Source: Xenococcaceae cyanobacterium MO_167.B27
Lineage (GTDB): Bacteria; Cyanobacteriota; Cyanobacteriia; Cyanobacteriales; Xenococcaceae
Length of the DNA stretch: 64,000 bases
Reading direction: 5' to 3'
NCBI GenBank assembly: GCA_030065935.1
Contig: JASJCP010000003.1
Coordinates: 20,763 to 84,762, forward strand
In this document: piece after piece, positions 34,588 through 43,742 of the stretch
Numbering within the stretch: the stretch's first letter is position 1
Layout of the letters: each line of letters starts with the position of its first letter
Position numbers and translations under genes: made by a program
Notes under the pieces: generated by a model
What the model was told of the DNA's origin: nothing
Database searches by the model: none
Seen by the model: only the letters and a program-made list of their open reading frames with translations

Positions 34588-36123
34588 TTAAAGCTTAATA
34601 AGAGTTGACAATTGAGGGTTCAATGCTACTGCTTTTTGATAAGCTTGTTCTGCCTCTATGCTACGGTTTTGCTTTCTAAGAGCGTTTCCTAGTTCTACGT
34701 AAATTATGGGAGGATAGGAAGGTAAGCTCAGAGCATGATTATATTTAGCGATCGCCTCTGCTAAATTACCTGATTCTTCTAGACAATTACCTAAAAAACG
34801 ATAGACCCAAGCTGGTTGCTGAGAATTTAAACTAATTCCTTGATTATAATATTTGATTGCTGGTTCAAAATAATTTTGCTTTTGATACAGTTTTCCTATA
34901 TTAATATAAGTATTGGGGTTATCTGGATTTAATTTTAATATCTGCTGATAACAATTTATCCCTAGTTCATATTGTTGATTCATCTCATACAGATTAGCCA
35001 GCTTTTGCCAGGATTTAATACTTTTAGGTTTTAGTTCTAAGATAGATTTCGTAATAACAATTGCTTCGGTAAATTGTTTTTGATTTTTTAAGCGATCGCT
35101 TAAACTAGACAATTGTTCTATAACAGCAGACAAATCAAGAGGAATATCTAAATTAAGGTAATCAAGTTGGGAATTTGAAACAAGCTCTACTGGAGATTTT
35201 TCTCCGGTTTTTAGTAGGGAAAATTTATGGCTCTTACGAGAAAACTGCTCCCATTTTTTTTCAATATTGAACTCTACCAAATCTTGATTATTATCATAGA
35301 ATTCATAGTATTTGTTAACAGCATTATAGACAGAATAAGTGGTATTTAAAAATTTATAATCTAACTTATTATCAAACTCAAGATTGAGTATTTTCTGAAC
35401 AGAAGGATAAATAGGAAAGTAGTTATTGTACTCTAAACTCTCTTGACCACTTACAAGCTCTGATTCAGAGTATTGAACTGACATACCAAGTGTTTCCAAA
35501 ATCCGGTTAACTACATAGCCAATAATAGGATGATGAGGGTGATTGATGGTGTTAAATAAATTAATTTTATGATGATTATCTATTATAAATTCAGATATTT
35601 TAATATCAAGACAGCTTTCTCTTTTTGATAATTCCCCAATGGTCAAATTAAAATTATTTTTAATATAGTAAGAGCTATAAAAAGATTCATCAAAAATTGA
35701 ATTGATAATTTTTTTGACACTTTTACCCTGATAAAAGCCAGAAAGTATATTAAAGTCGTGATAATTATATATATCTCCCTTGATTGGCTGATTGTTTAAT
35801 GGTTTTAAGTAAATCATTTCTGGGTGATAACCTGTAAAATAAGCTACAGGAAAAGAAATCACTTTGCAATCTGGCTTTAGCCGACTTTTGAGATAATTAG
35901 TTCCCAAACTAGGCATTTTTCTGTAATTATCTGAAACAATCTGATGAATAAACAGGTCAACTTCAGATACCATCGCCTCTAAATCAGGTATTTCTTCAGC
36001 TTTAATACGATGTACTTTTTGGGTGAATACTTGTGAGTAAATTTTAGAAAAATCAGGATTTTGGAGCAAGCGTTTTTTGATATATGCAGTTTGGCAGTTA
36101 CCATATATTAAACATTTTTTCAT
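34588..36123 (-). CDS. WcbI-like polysaccharide enzyme with C-terminal TPR repeats
   Basis: This 511-aa protein is in two parts. Residues 1-220 resemble the WcbI family of polysaccharide-biosynthesis acyltransferase-like proteins: start KCLIYGNCQTAYIKKRLL, then IHQIVSDNYRKMPSLGTNYL and NHPHHPIIGYVVNRIL. Residues about 330-511 are TPR repeats (YELGINCYQQILKLNPDNP, FEPAIKYYNQGISLN, LAEAIAKYNHALSLPSYPP, SIEAEQAYQKAVALNPQ). WcbI itself binds coenzyme A and is needed for capsule. The combination suggests capsule or surface-glycan modification with a scaffold tail; the substrate is unknown. Confidence 0.8.
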   Translation of the reverse strand: MKKCLIYGNCQTAYIKKRLLQNPDFSKIYSQVFTQKVHRIKAEEIPDLEAMVSEVDLFIHQIVSDNYRKMPSLGTNYLKSRLKPDCKVISFPVAYFTGYHPEMIYLKPLNNQPIKGDIYNYHDFNILSGFYQGKSVKKIINSIFDESFYSSYYIKNNFNLTIGELSKRESCLDIKISEFIIDNHHKINLFNTINHPHHPIIGYVVNRILETLGMSVQYSESELVSGQESLEYNNYFPIYPSVQKILNLEFDNKLDYKFLNTTYSVYNAVNKYYEFYDNNQDLVEFNIEKKWEQFSRKSHKFSLLKTGEKSPVELVSNSQLDYLNLDIPLDLSAVIEQLSSLSDRLKNQKQFTEAIVITKSILELKPKSIKSWQKLANLYEMNQQYELGINCYQQILKLNPDNPNTYINIGKLYQKQNYFEPAIKYYNQGISLNSQQPAWVYRFLGNCLEESGNLAEAIAKYNHALSLPSYPPIIYVELGNALRKQNRSIEAEQAYQKAVALNPQLSTLIKL

Positions 36124-36246
36124 AAGTAATAATTTTAGCTAGCTAGTAAATTTTTAAGCTAGAATACATTATTTTAAAGCCAATAACCTCAGTAATTTTA
36201 CTTACAGTAAAAACAATCGCAATTTTTGAACCTCTATTTTGAGAGA

Positions 36247-36993
36247 TTATTGACTTAATGCTTTAAGAAATTTTTGTAAGTTGCCTAAAATTCCCGATTT
36301 TTTTCTTTGAGGACTGTTGTTACTACTCCCTTCTGCTTCAGGATTTGTTAACTTGAGTAACAAACGGTCTAATTCTTCTCCCATCGGTTTACTAGCTAAT
36401 TCTATTGCTAACTCATAACCTTCTTCTTTCTCTAGCCAAATTTGCCAAGGTGAAGGATGAGTACGCAGAATAGAAGCAGATTCTAAAGGACGAATATAGT
36501 AGGAAGAATAAAGAGTACTGATAAATCTTTCTCTAAGTTGACGGGCTGCATAACCAATACCCACAATTGCTACATCTTCTAACTGTGGTATTAATAATAT
36601 TACAGGGCGATCGCCCGCTACATTACAAAGTTTTTCAACACGCTCTACTTCCACAGAAGAAGGACAAGCTAAGATAAAAATCTCATCATTATCTGCAACT
36701 TGAGTTTCTATGGGGGTAAAACGACTACCCATATCTGTAACTTGAAATGGTATTTCTCCCCAGTCTCTTTTGGCTAACATCGCAGCCCCTGTATCGGGAA
36801 ACATAACTTTAATTCCTGAGTCATATTCTTCAAAAAAATCGGCAAATTCTTTAGCCAATGCTTGTGCTTGTAAAGGAATTTCAGGAATTACTAATTCTAC
36901 CTGGACTCTAGTATAGCCATCAGCGATCGCATTTTTAGTAGCTGTTTTGGCTTGCTCAATTGCTTCTTGTAGGCTCTGGGGAAACTGGTTCAT
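36247..36993 (-). CDS. DUF1995 protein (LPA3-like)
   Basis: This 248-aa soluble protein has the DUF1995 pattern. A helical start (SLQEAIEQAKTATKNAIADG) is followed by VQVELVIPEIP, KVMFPDTGAA, IFILACPSSVEVERVEKLC and RPVILLIPQLED, and by FISTLYSSYYIRPLESASI near residue 170. The plant homologue LPA3 assists photosystem II assembly; cyanobacterial members are conserved and probably chloroplast-lineage related. A Ser/Lys-rich linker and a short amphipathic C-terminal helix (ILGNLQKFLKALSQ) could bind membrane. It has 45 bases to the dipeptidase gene downstream. Confidence 0.85.
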   Translation of the reverse strand: MNQFPQSLQEAIEQAKTATKNAIADGYTRVQVELVIPEIPLQAQALAKEFADFFEEYDSGIKVMFPDTGAAMLAKRDWGEIPFQVTDMGSRFTPIETQVADNDEIFILACPSSVEVERVEKLCNVAGDRPVILLIPQLEDVAIVGIGYAARQLRERFISTLYSSYYIRPLESASILRTHPSPWQIWLEKEEGYELAIELASKPMGEELDRLLLKLTNPEAEGSSNNSPQRKKSGILGNLQKFLKALSQ

Positions 36994-37038
36994 TGTTGAT
37001 AAAAAAGTTATTTTTACAATTTTTAAAATACCAAAATG

Positions 37039-37743
37039 TCACACTCTTCCGTAACGGGCTGTTTTAAGATTATCGGGGTTTTTTTGATTATATAGCCAAG
37101 CCCACATCTGATCCCCCAAAGAAAAATGCCACCATTCTTCAGGGTGACGTACAAAACCTACATTAGTCATGACTTGGTTTAATACTTGGCGATAGCGATG
37201 ATACTTTTTTTCAGGTAGTTCTTTACTATTAGCATAGTAGTCAGGATGGGAACGAGGTGATAACTCATCAATTTCTCCTCCCATAGCTAAAGTTGTTCCT
37301 GTTTGATCTACTAGGGTTAAGTCTATAGCTGCCCCTGTACTATGGGGTGGTGGAGTAGCAGGATCGGTGCTTGGTGCAGCCCACAGTTGATATACTTTTT
37401 CCCAAACTTGTTGGCGTTGTTGGGCTGATATACTGTGGTATTCCCAACCATATTCTTTGAGAAGAGAGTCAAAGGTATAGTCCACCATGAATTGCTGTAC
37501 ACCAACAGGACGATAAGCATCGTAAAGTTTGAGTTGCCATCCAGGGTGACTTTTATTCAGTAAAAACTGTGCCATCTCCAGAGCTTCTAATACTCCTTGA
37601 CGTAAGCAATAAGGAGATTTATCCCCATATTCTGCTCCTAGTTTTTCGTAAGGATGAGGTAATTGGATGGCAAATTTTTCTAAAGGTATAGAAATTAGAG
37701 GTTCACCACAATCTTCGATTGGTATATTTTGATAAGGCTTCAC
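37039..37743 (-). CDS. D-alanyl-D-alanine dipeptidase (VanX/DdpX family)
   Basis: This 234-aa zinc peptidase of family M15D has the DAYRP motif (KLYDAYRPVG), the zinc-binding HSTGAAIDLTL with metal-ligand His and Asp, a GGEIDELSPRSHPDY segment, and the C-terminal EEWWHFSLGD with the catalytic Glu and third ligand. It hydrolyses D-Ala-D-Ala, recycling peptidoglycan precursors; it need not confer vancomycin resistance. No signal peptide is seen, so it is cytoplasmic. The start is GTG at 37743, with no better ATG upstream. Confidence 0.9.
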   Translation of the reverse strand: MKPYQNIPIEDCGEPLISIPLEKFAIQLPHPYEKLGAEYGDKSPYCLRQGVLEALEMAQFLLNKSHPGWQLKLYDAYRPVGVQQFMVDYTFDSLLKEYGWEYHSISAQQRQQVWEKVYQLWAAPSTDPATPPPHSTGAAIDLTLVDQTGTTLAMGGEIDELSPRSHPDYYANSKELPEKKYHRYRQVLNQVMTNVGFVRHPEEWWHFSLGDQMWAWLYNQKNPDNLKTARYGRV

Positions 37744-37815
37744 GATAAAAACTCCGAAGCTGGAAGCCCCGTCTCAGAGAGAGCGGGTAGGGAAGGGACA
37801 AGGGTAATTGCCTGT

Positions 37816-38014
37816 ATGATTCTAGATACATTATCGAATATCTGATGAAGAAGCATTCATCTTAGAGCAATACTGTCTTCAAAGTGAAAAGACTAAAACT
37901 GATGTTATTAGGTCTTATATTCGTCAACTTAAGAGAAAGGTAAAGAAGCGGTGCGACCCTGGCGAGGTTTCCTCGCCCAAGGAACGCGCACCAAGAGAAG
38001 TTAGTAATAGTTAG
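37816..38014 (+). pseudogene. Ribbon-helix-helix regulator remnant, frameshifted
   Basis: From base 37835 the plus strand reads RISDEEAFILEQYCLQSEKT, then KTDVIRSYIRQLKRK, a clear CopG-like ribbon-helix-helix sequence ending at 38014. The only upstream ATG (37816, MILDTLS) is one frame off, so a single-base change near 37835 has broken the gene. Such regulators often accompany IS200/IS605 tnpB elements. Too short for routine gene finding. Confidence 0.55.
37950..37992. repeat. Nested inverted repeat in the RHH remnant tail
   Basis: An outer GGTGCG (37950-37955) with CGCACC (37987-37992) encloses an inner perfect GGCGAGG (37961-37967) with CCTCGCC (37971-37977). It resembles a dispersed palindromic element inserted into the 3' end of the RHH remnant. 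Confidence 0.75.
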
Positions 38015-38043
38015 GGTTTGACCAACTATTCATCAACCCTATT

Positions 38044-38547
38044 TTAATAATTTTGGTTTAATTGCTCTTTTAACGATGCTAGAGAAGCCCAACGACTATC
38101 AAGATATTTTTCGCTTTTAGTTTCGGTTTTAGCTGCACCTTGACAACTTTCTCCGCACAATTGACGCAAAGGCATCGCTAGAGAAAATTGTTCATAAAGC
38201 CATTCTTCAGGGTCAAAATAACCGTTGGGGGACAGAGTTTCTGATAAATCTTCTACAGCAACTTCTCTTTCTAAAGGAAAGCTATCTATCTGTGTTGCTT
38301 CGAGCCAGATTAATTCGGAAGTATTTACTTCTAAACGATGGTTATAATTCTGTAAACAGCGATCGCAAGTTAGGGTTACAATGGTTTCTGCTTGGACAAT
38401 TAGCTCTAAAAAATTTCCCCCATGTCTGACAACTAATATACCTCGCACTGGAGTTAGGGTATTCAAACCTGTAATAGCATCATTGATAGTAATTTCAATT
38501 TTGCGGTTTGGAGCTTTAAGTATTTGGGGGATATAAATTGATTTCAT
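38044..38547 (-). CDS. DUF177/YceD family protein
   Basis: This 167-aa protein from the ATG at 38547 (MKSIYIPQILKAPNRKIEI). It shows the YceD pattern: VRGILVVRHGGNFLELIVQAE, the CDRCL motif (TLTCDRCLQNYN), a second Cys pair (LCGESCQG) and ERE-rich acid segment. YceD-type proteins are usually linked to rpmF or to 23S rRNA accumulation. The two cysteine pairs could bind zinc. It lies at the end of the rpmH-rnpA-yidC-jag block, 120 bases after jag, and is probably transcribed with it. Confidence 0.87.
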   Translation of the reverse strand: MKSIYIPQILKAPNRKIEITINDAITGLNTLTPVRGILVVRHGGNFLELIVQAETIVTLTCDRCLQNYNHRLEVNTSELIWLEATQIDSFPLEREVAVEDLSETLSPNGYFDPEEWLYEQFSLAMPLRQLCGESCQGAAKTETKSEKYLDSRWASLASLKEQLNQNY

Positions 38548-38669
38548 AATAAGTAGAGACTTTAACAATAGACAGTAACCAGTAACTCTTTCTTTGAGGT
38601 TAAAATTTCTGTTTTATTTAACACTCAATAGTCAAATAGGCGCAAATTGAACTGACTTTGGTTACTGAT

Positions 38670-39158
38670 TTAACGTCTTCGCACTACTAATCTACGGTTT
38701 GGCTCTTGACCACGGCTTTCTGTGGTTAAATCGGCTGAATCCTGTAATAAAGAGTGAATTTGCCGTCTTTCTGCGGAAGATAGCTCTGGTATCTCCGTTT
38801 CTTGTCCTGTATTTCTCACCTCCTCTACAGCAGCATTAGCGATGGTTACTAGTTCTTGGTATCTTCTGACTCTGTAACCATCTAAATCAATGGTGTAAGA
38901 GCCTTGGATATCAGATTCTCGGTCAATATTGAGTATTGTATTGGCTAGATATTGTATAGCATCTATGTTTTTGCCTTTTTCTCCAATCAACAATTTGACT
39001 TGTTGTTGGGTAAGGTTAGTACTATCTATACCTAGCCAGCAAGAATCTGTATCTGTCGGTGTTGTATCTAACCCTTCTAAGATTACATTGGCTTTCGTTC
39101 CTATCAGTGCTAATAGTTCTTCTAGCCAATGTTTACCTCGTTCTGCTTTATTTTCCAT
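38670..39158 (-). CDS. jag: Jag/KhpB-like R3H and KH RNA-binding protein
   Basis: This 162-aa protein has an N-terminal helix, a KH-like domain with QQQVKLLIGEKGKNIDAIQYLAN (residues about 51-73; GEKG is the KH loop) and a C-terminal R3H-like region (SSAERRQIHSLLQDS). Jag/KhpB proteins bind RNA and are encoded next to yidC in many bacteria, including cyanobacteria. The stop of yidC is 3 bases upstream of its start, so they form one operon. It ends in an arginine-rich tail (RRLVVRRR). Confidence 0.9.
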   Translation of the reverse strand: MENKAERGKHWLEELLALIGTKANVILEGLDTTPTDTDSCWLGIDSTNLTQQQVKLLIGEKGKNIDAIQYLANTILNIDRESDIQGSYTIDLDGYRVRRYQELVTIANAAVEEVRNTGQETEIPELSSAERRQIHSLLQDSADLTTESRGQEPNRRLVVRRR

Positions 39159-39161
39159 AAC

Positions 39162-40319
39162 TTAAGAGGTTTTTTCTTTCTTTTTAGAACGCTTGCGCTC
39201 AAAGGGTAGTGCTTCCCGTGATTTTTCCGCTTTCTCTTGCTCTTCAACAATTTTTTGGATGTTATCGGGTAATGGCTCTCGCATTAAAACCCAAGTTTGC
39301 CCCATCTGGAACAAATTGGCTACTACGATATACATCAATACTCCAGCAGGTAGAGGGAAGAAAAGAAACATACCACTAAACAGTACGGGAGTGATCTTAT
39401 TCACGGTTTGCTGTTGATCGGCATTTGCACCACCACTGCTTCCTTGACTTCCTGTCATTTGTTGGTTGATGTAAATACTAATCCCAAAAAATAGCACCAT
39501 CCCTAAAATGTCGAAGTTAATATTACCGTTTTCATCGGTAACTCCAACTTGCCCTAGAGCTTTAATGAATAAAAATCCTTTATTAGCTGCTATGCCAGGA
39601 ATTGTTACTTGAATTGTAGCGTCTCCTGGTTCTAAGGCTTTAACTGTTCCGTCTTGTGCTACTTTAACTCTTTCTGAACCTTTGGTAATTTCCCACTGAG
39701 GAGCTAGGTCGTTATTAGCTAATGAATTTTCTGCTAAAAGATTGGATAAAGATTTCCCTTCGGGGGTTTGGAGTTCTACTTTGGTATTTTGTCCTACCAC
39801 CAGCTTGTTACCAGCAGGAAGTAAAGCTTCTATCTTGTCGTGAACTGCGTCATTAATGTAGATATTTTGAGCTTTGGTAACAAAAGCTTGGGGTTGAATA
39901 AGCTCCATTTGCTCTCTGGGTAGAATCTGCACATCTACCGTATAAGCAGTATCAGTGAAGGGTGAACCTCTTAAAGTGGCGAATAAAGCAAAGAGAATTG
40001 GCATTTGCAACAGTAATGGCAAACAACCAGCAAGGGGATTACCAAATTCCTGCATTAGTTTTCCCATTTCTTCCTGTTGCTTGGCAGGATCGTTTTGATA
40101 GCGTTGCCGAATTTCGTCTTGTCGCTCTTTCATAAGAGGTTGAACAATACGCATTTTCCGCATATTGCGAATTTGCCCTGCACTTAGGGGGAATACAGCA
40201 AAGCGAATTACCAGAGTAAGAGCGATAATTGCTAAACCGTAACTTGGCACAATCCCGTAAAAAAAATCTAGGATTGGCAACATTATGTTATTGGAGATGA
40301 AGCCGATACCAAAATCCAT
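39162..40319 (-). CDS. yidC: YidC/Oxa1 membrane protein insertase
   Basis: This 385-aa cyanobacterial YidC has its first membrane helix at about 12-37, then the conserved cytoplasmic helical hairpin ([20 protein letters not shown]... [19 protein letters not shown]). [19 protein letters not shown] follows, then a large periplasmic insertion (about 125-255) with a beta-rich Big-like part ([22 protein letters not shown]), and further helices ([24 protein letters not shown], [20 protein letters not shown]). It inserts thylakoid and plasma membrane proteins with or without SecYEG. The KERKxx-rich C-terminus probably contacts ribosomes. It is in the usual order rnpA, PH protein, yidC, jag. Confidence 0.96.
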   Translation of the reverse strand: MDFGIGFISNNIMLPILDFFYGIVPSYGLAIIALTLVIRFAVFPLSAGQIRNMRKMRIVQPLMKERQDEIRQRYQNDPAKQQEEMGKLMQEFGNPLAGCLPLLLQMPILFALFATLRGSPFTDTAYTVDVQILPREQMELIQPQAFVTKAQNIYINDAVHDKIEALLPAGNKLVVGQNTKVELQTPEGKSLSNLLAENSLANNDLAPQWEITKGSERVKVAQDGTVKALEPGDATIQVTIPGIAANKGFLFIKALGQVGVTDENGNINFDILGMVLFFGISIYINQQMTGSQGSSGGANADQQQTVNKITPVLFSGMFLFFPLPAGVLMYIVVANLFQMGQTWVLMREPLPDNIQKIVEEQEKAEKSREALPFERKRSKKKEKTS

Positions 40320-40423
40320 TCTTAAATCCGTCCAGCCTTTGAGCGGTAATTTTTCTCAGTCTAGTGTAGCTGATTGCCGTTAGTTATCGGTCAGCTTGTT
40401 TGTAGTATAAAGATAATTTTTGC

Positions 40424-40816
40424 TTAAGATGCGATCGCTGCTGCTGATTTACCTGTTTTATTTGCTGCTTTCTCAGCGATGTAGTCAGAAATCTCGCGAA
40501 ATCTCGGTACTGCTCGTAATTCTAAGCGACTTTTGTCTTTGAGAGTTACTACTAAGTCTCCCCATAAACCGATTCCTCTGGGAACTTTTACCACTTTAAC
40601 TACTTCGTTGTAGATAATGTCGGTGCGTTCTCGACCCATCCAACCCCCAGTTACCGAAATACGACGGTCTGTAATGCGATATCTTAGCCATAAAGCTCTA
40701 ACAATTGCGCCTACTGTTAGAGGGATACAAATCACTGTAAAGGCTAGTAAAATATTGATGATTAAATCCCCAATATGAGGTCCACCTTCATAATAAACGT
40801 CTTCTTTAATGCCCAT
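40424..40816 (-). CDS. PH-domain membrane protein (bPH type)
   Basis: This 130-aa protein has a membrane helix (about 15-40, IGDLIINILLAFTVICIPLTVGA), then a bacterial PH fold (YRITDRRISVTGGWMGRERTD, IYNEVVKVVKV, GLWGDLVVTLKDKSRLELRAVP, all between 50 and 110). It is the conserved gene between rnpA and yidC in cyanobacteria; its role is unknown but probably linked to membrane insertion. Its start overlaps the end of rnpA by 11 bases, indicating coupled translation. Confidence 0.87.
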   Translation of the reverse strand: MGIKEDVYYEGGPHIGDLIINILLAFTVICIPLTVGAIVRALWLRYRITDRRISVTGGWMGRERTDIIYNEVVKVVKVPRGIGLWGDLVVTLKDKSRLELRAVPRFREISDYIAEKAANKTGKSAAAIAS

Positions 40817-41177
40817 TGACTATTTTTGCTTCTATTAATAACTGTTCTAATTCTCGCAAAAAATGCTCATATTTGCATTCTTTTGCTGAGGGCTTTACGA
40901 TGATTACGATATCCCATCCCTCTGCCATTGTGGGGAGTATTTTGGCTATCGCACCTCGAATTTGCCGTTTAATCCGATTACGTTTAACTGCTTTTTTACT
41001 TACTTTAGTGCTAATAGAGATACCGATCCTACTGGGATTAATTGGGAACTGCTGGTCTTTCTTACCTGTGAATAATGCCCTCAATACTAGGTTAGGACTA
41101 TAACAACTGATTCCTTGTTTATAAACAGAGCGAAAATCTCGCCAATGTTTGAGTCGATGGATTTTCCGCAATCCCAC
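40806..41177 (-). CDS. rnpA: Ribonuclease P protein component
   Basis: About 123 aa. The protein binds the catalytic RNA of RNase P, which matures tRNA 5' ends. It shows KIHRLKHWRDFRSVYKQG, then NPSRIGISISTKVSKKAVKRNRIKRQIRGAI, read in two pieces, the second being the RNR signature, and WDIVIIVKPSAKEC near the end. Start choice is uncertain: GTG at 41177 gives the family-like beginning; a TTG at 41186 adds three residues. rpmH lies 24 bases upstream, the standard order. Confidence 0.93.
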   Translation of the reverse strand: MGLRKIHRLKHWRDFRSVYKQGISCYSPNLVLRALFTGKKDQQFPINPSRIGISISTKVSKKAVKRNRIKRQIRGAIAKILPTMAEGWDIVIIVKPSAKECKYEHFLRELEQLLIEAKIVNGH

Positions 41178-41200
41178 ACTAATCAATAAGTTTTTCTAGG

Positions 41201-41338
41201 TTATACAGCTAAACGACGACGACCTCTTTTACGGCGAGCTTGGATCACCTTTTTACCATTTTTAGTTCGCATTCTAGCTCGAAATCCTGATGTTCTTTTT
41301 TGCTTGCGGTTTGTACCACCAAGAGTACGCTTGGTCAT
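41201..41338 (-). CDS. rpmH: 50S ribosomal protein L34
   Basis: This 45-aa highly basic protein starts [20 protein letters not shown] and ends [11 protein letters not shown]; the middle [15 protein letters not shown] is the L34 signature. It heads the conserved rpmH-rnpA cluster. It is too short for routine ORF listing but unambiguous. No dnaA or origin elements are visible upstream; DUF2808 is there instead. Confidence 0.97.
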   Translation of the reverse strand: MTKRTLGGTNRKQKRTSGFRARMRTKNGKKVIQARRKRGRRRLAV

Positions 41339-41380
41339 TTATTCTCTCCCTCCTGAGATTGGTAGTTTTCGCGATAAAAA

Positions 41381-41425
41381 GTCGAAGGTACTCCGCCTAT
41401 GATAGGCGCAAGCCCGCTTCGAATT
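41381..41425. repeat. Dispersed GTCGAAGGTACTCCG palindrome (imperfect copy)
   Basis: GTCGAAGGTACTCCG occurs at 41381-41395, overlapping an inner hairpin CGCCTA (41394-41399) with TAGGCG (41403-41408), and CTTCGA follows near 41418. A more perfect copy is at 63680-63720, so this is a repeat family. It lies just upstream of rpmH and may include that promoter's surroundings. Confidence 0.75.
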
Positions 41426-41461
41426 CGTCACAATCCCTAATTTTACTACAAGATTTAGATT

Positions 41462-41992
41462 TTAAGGATTGATGCTGATAATCCAAGTCCCTACATATTG
41501 ACGAATGGGTAAATCTACAGCAGGTAGAACGTCGCAATGAAAATAATAAGTTCCCACATCGGGATTTCTGACACCAGAAAAAACTAACTCCACCCTTCTA
41601 CTTTCTCTAAGGGGTTCTTCTAGGTCAATTTCAATGATTTGACTTTCTTGATCCCAAATTACTTCTCGCAGAGGTAAAGATTCTTTTCTGTTAACCCGAA
41701 CTTCGATTCTATCTGTATCGAATTTTCCATCGAAGTAGTCAGGATATTTTATAAAAAATTTAGCTGCACCTCCTGTTAATTTTTTCCCTGAAATTCGCAA
41801 TCGATAGCGATCGCGAGCCTTTCTCTTTCCGTTATAATCTAAGTAGTAGTTGAGGATATTTTCGCGATTAACCCCACTAAAGATGGTTAAACCCCCTTGT
41901 GCATAACTGATTAGGGGAATACTGCTAACTATACAACCAGAGATGGCTAGGGTTGTAAAAAAACGTTTCCAAGAAATAGGAAGATTTAACAT
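41462..41992 (-). CDS. DUF2808 exported protein
   Basis: This 176-aa protein has a signal peptide (about 10-31, ending SYAQG) and a beta-rich mature part typical of DUF2808 (YRLRISGKKLTGGAAKFFI, IEVRVN, RRVELVFSGVRNPDVGTYYF). Members are periplasmic or outer-membrane-associated proteins of cyanobacteria without assigned function. It is monocistronic, between a repeat-containing spacer and a 137-base AT-rich gap. Confidence 0.83.
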   Translation of the reverse strand: MLNLPISWKRFFTTLAISGCIVSSIPLISYAQGGLTIFSGVNRENILNYYLDYNGKRKARDRYRLRISGKKLTGGAAKFFIKYPDYFDGKFDTDRIEVRVNRKESLPLREVIWDQESQIIEIDLEEPLRESRRVELVFSGVRNPDVGTYYFHCDVLPAVDLPIRQYVGTWIISINP

Positions 41993-42129
41993 AAGCTCTC
42001 ACACCTCTAGTAATGAATTAATATTTTGAGTGATTTTATTTAAGGTTTCCTTTGATTTGACTTTAACAAAGTTTGCTATTTTTAAGACGTTAGACGATGC
42101 AAAAAGTGCCACCTTTGGTTAATTGATAA

Positions 42130-42597
42130 TTATCTATACATAGCAAATTTTAAATTTAGAATATGGGTACATTCTGGTCTTTCATAACTCCGCCTGAAAC
42201 CTTGAGCCAAATAAAATTTATCCGCCTCAGAATTGGTGGTTCTTAAATTAAGTACATCAAAGTGCTGTTGAGCTTGCTGAATAATCTGTTTTATCAGTTG
42301 AGTTCCAATACCTTGTCTTCTTTTTGACGATAATACATACAAATGGCGTACACGACCTAATCCCGAAACAGGATGGTAAGGATCGAGGTTTAAACCACAT
42401 AAGGCAACCAGCTTATTATCATCTCTTGCTCCAAGCAGGATTTCACCTTCTCGGTTAAAACAATTTGTGCCAGAAATCCACTCGTCAACAAGACGTTGAA
42501 CTAAGAAAATACCTTGATTTTTACTGTCTTCAATCAAGGGTTGAAGTTCCATAACATCAAAATGAAGTGGATCGATTCTTTTTATTTTGATAGCCAT
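42130..42597 (-). CDS. GNAT-family N-acetyltransferase
   Basis: This 155-aa protein from the ATG at 42597 (MAIKIKRIDPLHFDVMELQ); a GTG at 42621 adds eight residues. The GNAT core is clear: GRVRHLYVLSSKRRQGIGTQL, with the RRQGIG acetyl-CoA pyrophosphate loop (about 95), and the late LRTTNSEADKFYLAQGFRR strand-helix. Substrate unknown. It lies 45 bases after raf1 on the same strand and may share its transcript. Confidence 0.88.
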   Translation of the reverse strand: MAIKIKRIDPLHFDVMELQPLIEDSKNQGIFLVQRLVDEWISGTNCFNREGEILLGARDDNKLVALCGLNLDPYHPVSGLGRVRHLYVLSSKRRQGIGTQLIKQIIQQAQQHFDVLNLRTTNSEADKFYLAQGFRRSYERPECTHILNLKFAMYR

Positions 42598-42641
42598 TGA
42601 ATCCTCTGTCTGAGATTTCACTGGAAAACTTATTAATTTAA

Positions 42642-43721
42642 TTAATCATCCATTTGCCAAGGTTGAGTGATATTTCCTTCATCGAGGATTTTCTTGGGAC
42701 GCATTATTAATACTAGCTGACCAATGATGTTTGCTTCTGGTGGAGTTTCACACCATTGCAACTCTAGTTGGGTTTCGGTTTCTACGAGAAAATAGCTGTT
42801 AATATCCCATTCTTTAGCAGCGCGGTCTATAATAACTAATACTTGTTCTATTCTTCCTGAGAGGTATTTAGGAAGACGATCGCTGGTACTCAAATAACCG
42901 ACAGGATCCACTGCTTTTAAGATTAATTGCCAACCAGGAACAGGAACAAAACAGCCCCCAGTATTAAGATTGATACTGCGGAATGGTTCTTGAATTTCTA
43001 CCCCAGAAAGCGCTTCTATGGCTTCGCGAGTAGGGGGAGAAGTCACCACTAGGGGAATAATGCGGGGTAATTCTTCTTCGACTTCTAGGCGATATACAGG
43101 GAGTAGAGGCGCAGTTTTTTGAGAAACTACGGTAAAATCGCTCAATAGCTTTTCAATGGCTTCTCTTGCTGATTGAGAAGAGGCGAATTTTAGTCCTTTA
43201 GCAATGAGGCGAGATCGTTCTTGTAAGTCTTTTTTCTGACGGGCGCGTTTCCAACATAAGTAGGCTACCATATCCCCTGGATGGTTAGTAAAGCCCCCTG
43301 GAAGCTGAGACAGTCGAGAAACCTCTTTTACCGCTTTGGCAATTTCGTGTGCTTCATCTACATCAGATTTCTTATCATAAGCTAGTTGGGCTGCTTGGGC
43401 TCTTTGTTCTTGGTTAAGAATGCGAAACTCGTGTAAAATATCGCTCTTGGGTCCTTGAAAGTAGCTTAATACTGCTTCTGGGACTCCTCCTTGAGCAACG
43501 CTATCATATACTTGAGCAGCAACAATAACCAGATTTTGTTGACTGGCTTGAAATCCTGTATCTTCAAAGATTTGGGCTGGTTCACATCCTGCTTTTTGCA
43601 ATTCTTGACAGGTTTTACCCCAGTCGATCCAGGTTCCTTCTTTGTGGAGTAGCGATCGCAATTTGCTTTGAATTTCTGTGTCTGATAGTTGAGGTTGTTT
43701 GTCTTGAGGGGTATTAGTCAT
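42642..43721 (-). CDS. raf1: RuBisCO accumulation factor 1
   Basis: This 359-aa chaperone has an N-terminal helical domain (KLRSLLHKEGTWIDWGKTCQ, then GFQASQQNLVIVAAQVYDS, seen over residues 24-75; DEAHEIAKAVKEVSRLSQLPGG), a flexible linker and a C-terminal beta dimerisation domain (LLPVYRLEVEEELPRIIPLV, VPVPGWQLILKAVDPVGYL). Raf1 brackets RbcL dimers to assemble the L8 core of RuBisCO in cyanobacteria and plants, so this gene confirms an oxygenic phototroph. It diverges from miaA with only 21 bases between start codons, so their promoters overlap coding sequence. Confidence 0.93.
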   Translation of the reverse strand: MTNTPQDKQPQLSDTEIQSKLRSLLHKEGTWIDWGKTCQELQKAGCEPAQIFEDTGFQASQQNLVIVAAQVYDSVAQGGVPEAVLSYFQGPKSDILHEFRILNQEQRAQAAQLAYDKKSDVDEAHEIAKAVKEVSRLSQLPGGFTNHPGDMVAYLCWKRARQKKDLQERSRLIAKGLKFASSQSAREAIEKLLSDFTVVSQKTAPLLPVYRLEVEEELPRIIPLVVTSPPTREAIEALSGVEIQEPFRSINLNTGGCFVPVPGWQLILKAVDPVGYLSTSDRLPKYLSGRIEQVLVIIDRAAKEWDINSYFLVETETQLELQWCETPPEANIIGQLVLIMRPKKILDEGNITQPWQMDD

Positions 43722-43742
43722 AGCTCATCGGCTACTTAAATT

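Noticed and set aside
37039..37743. Vancomycin-resistance cluster
   Set aside because: VanX alone, without vanH, vanA or vanS/R, is a normal D-Ala-D-Ala recycling enzyme.
41201..41461. Replication origin next to rpmH
   Set aside because: No dnaA gene and no cluster of DnaA-box-like sequences were seen.
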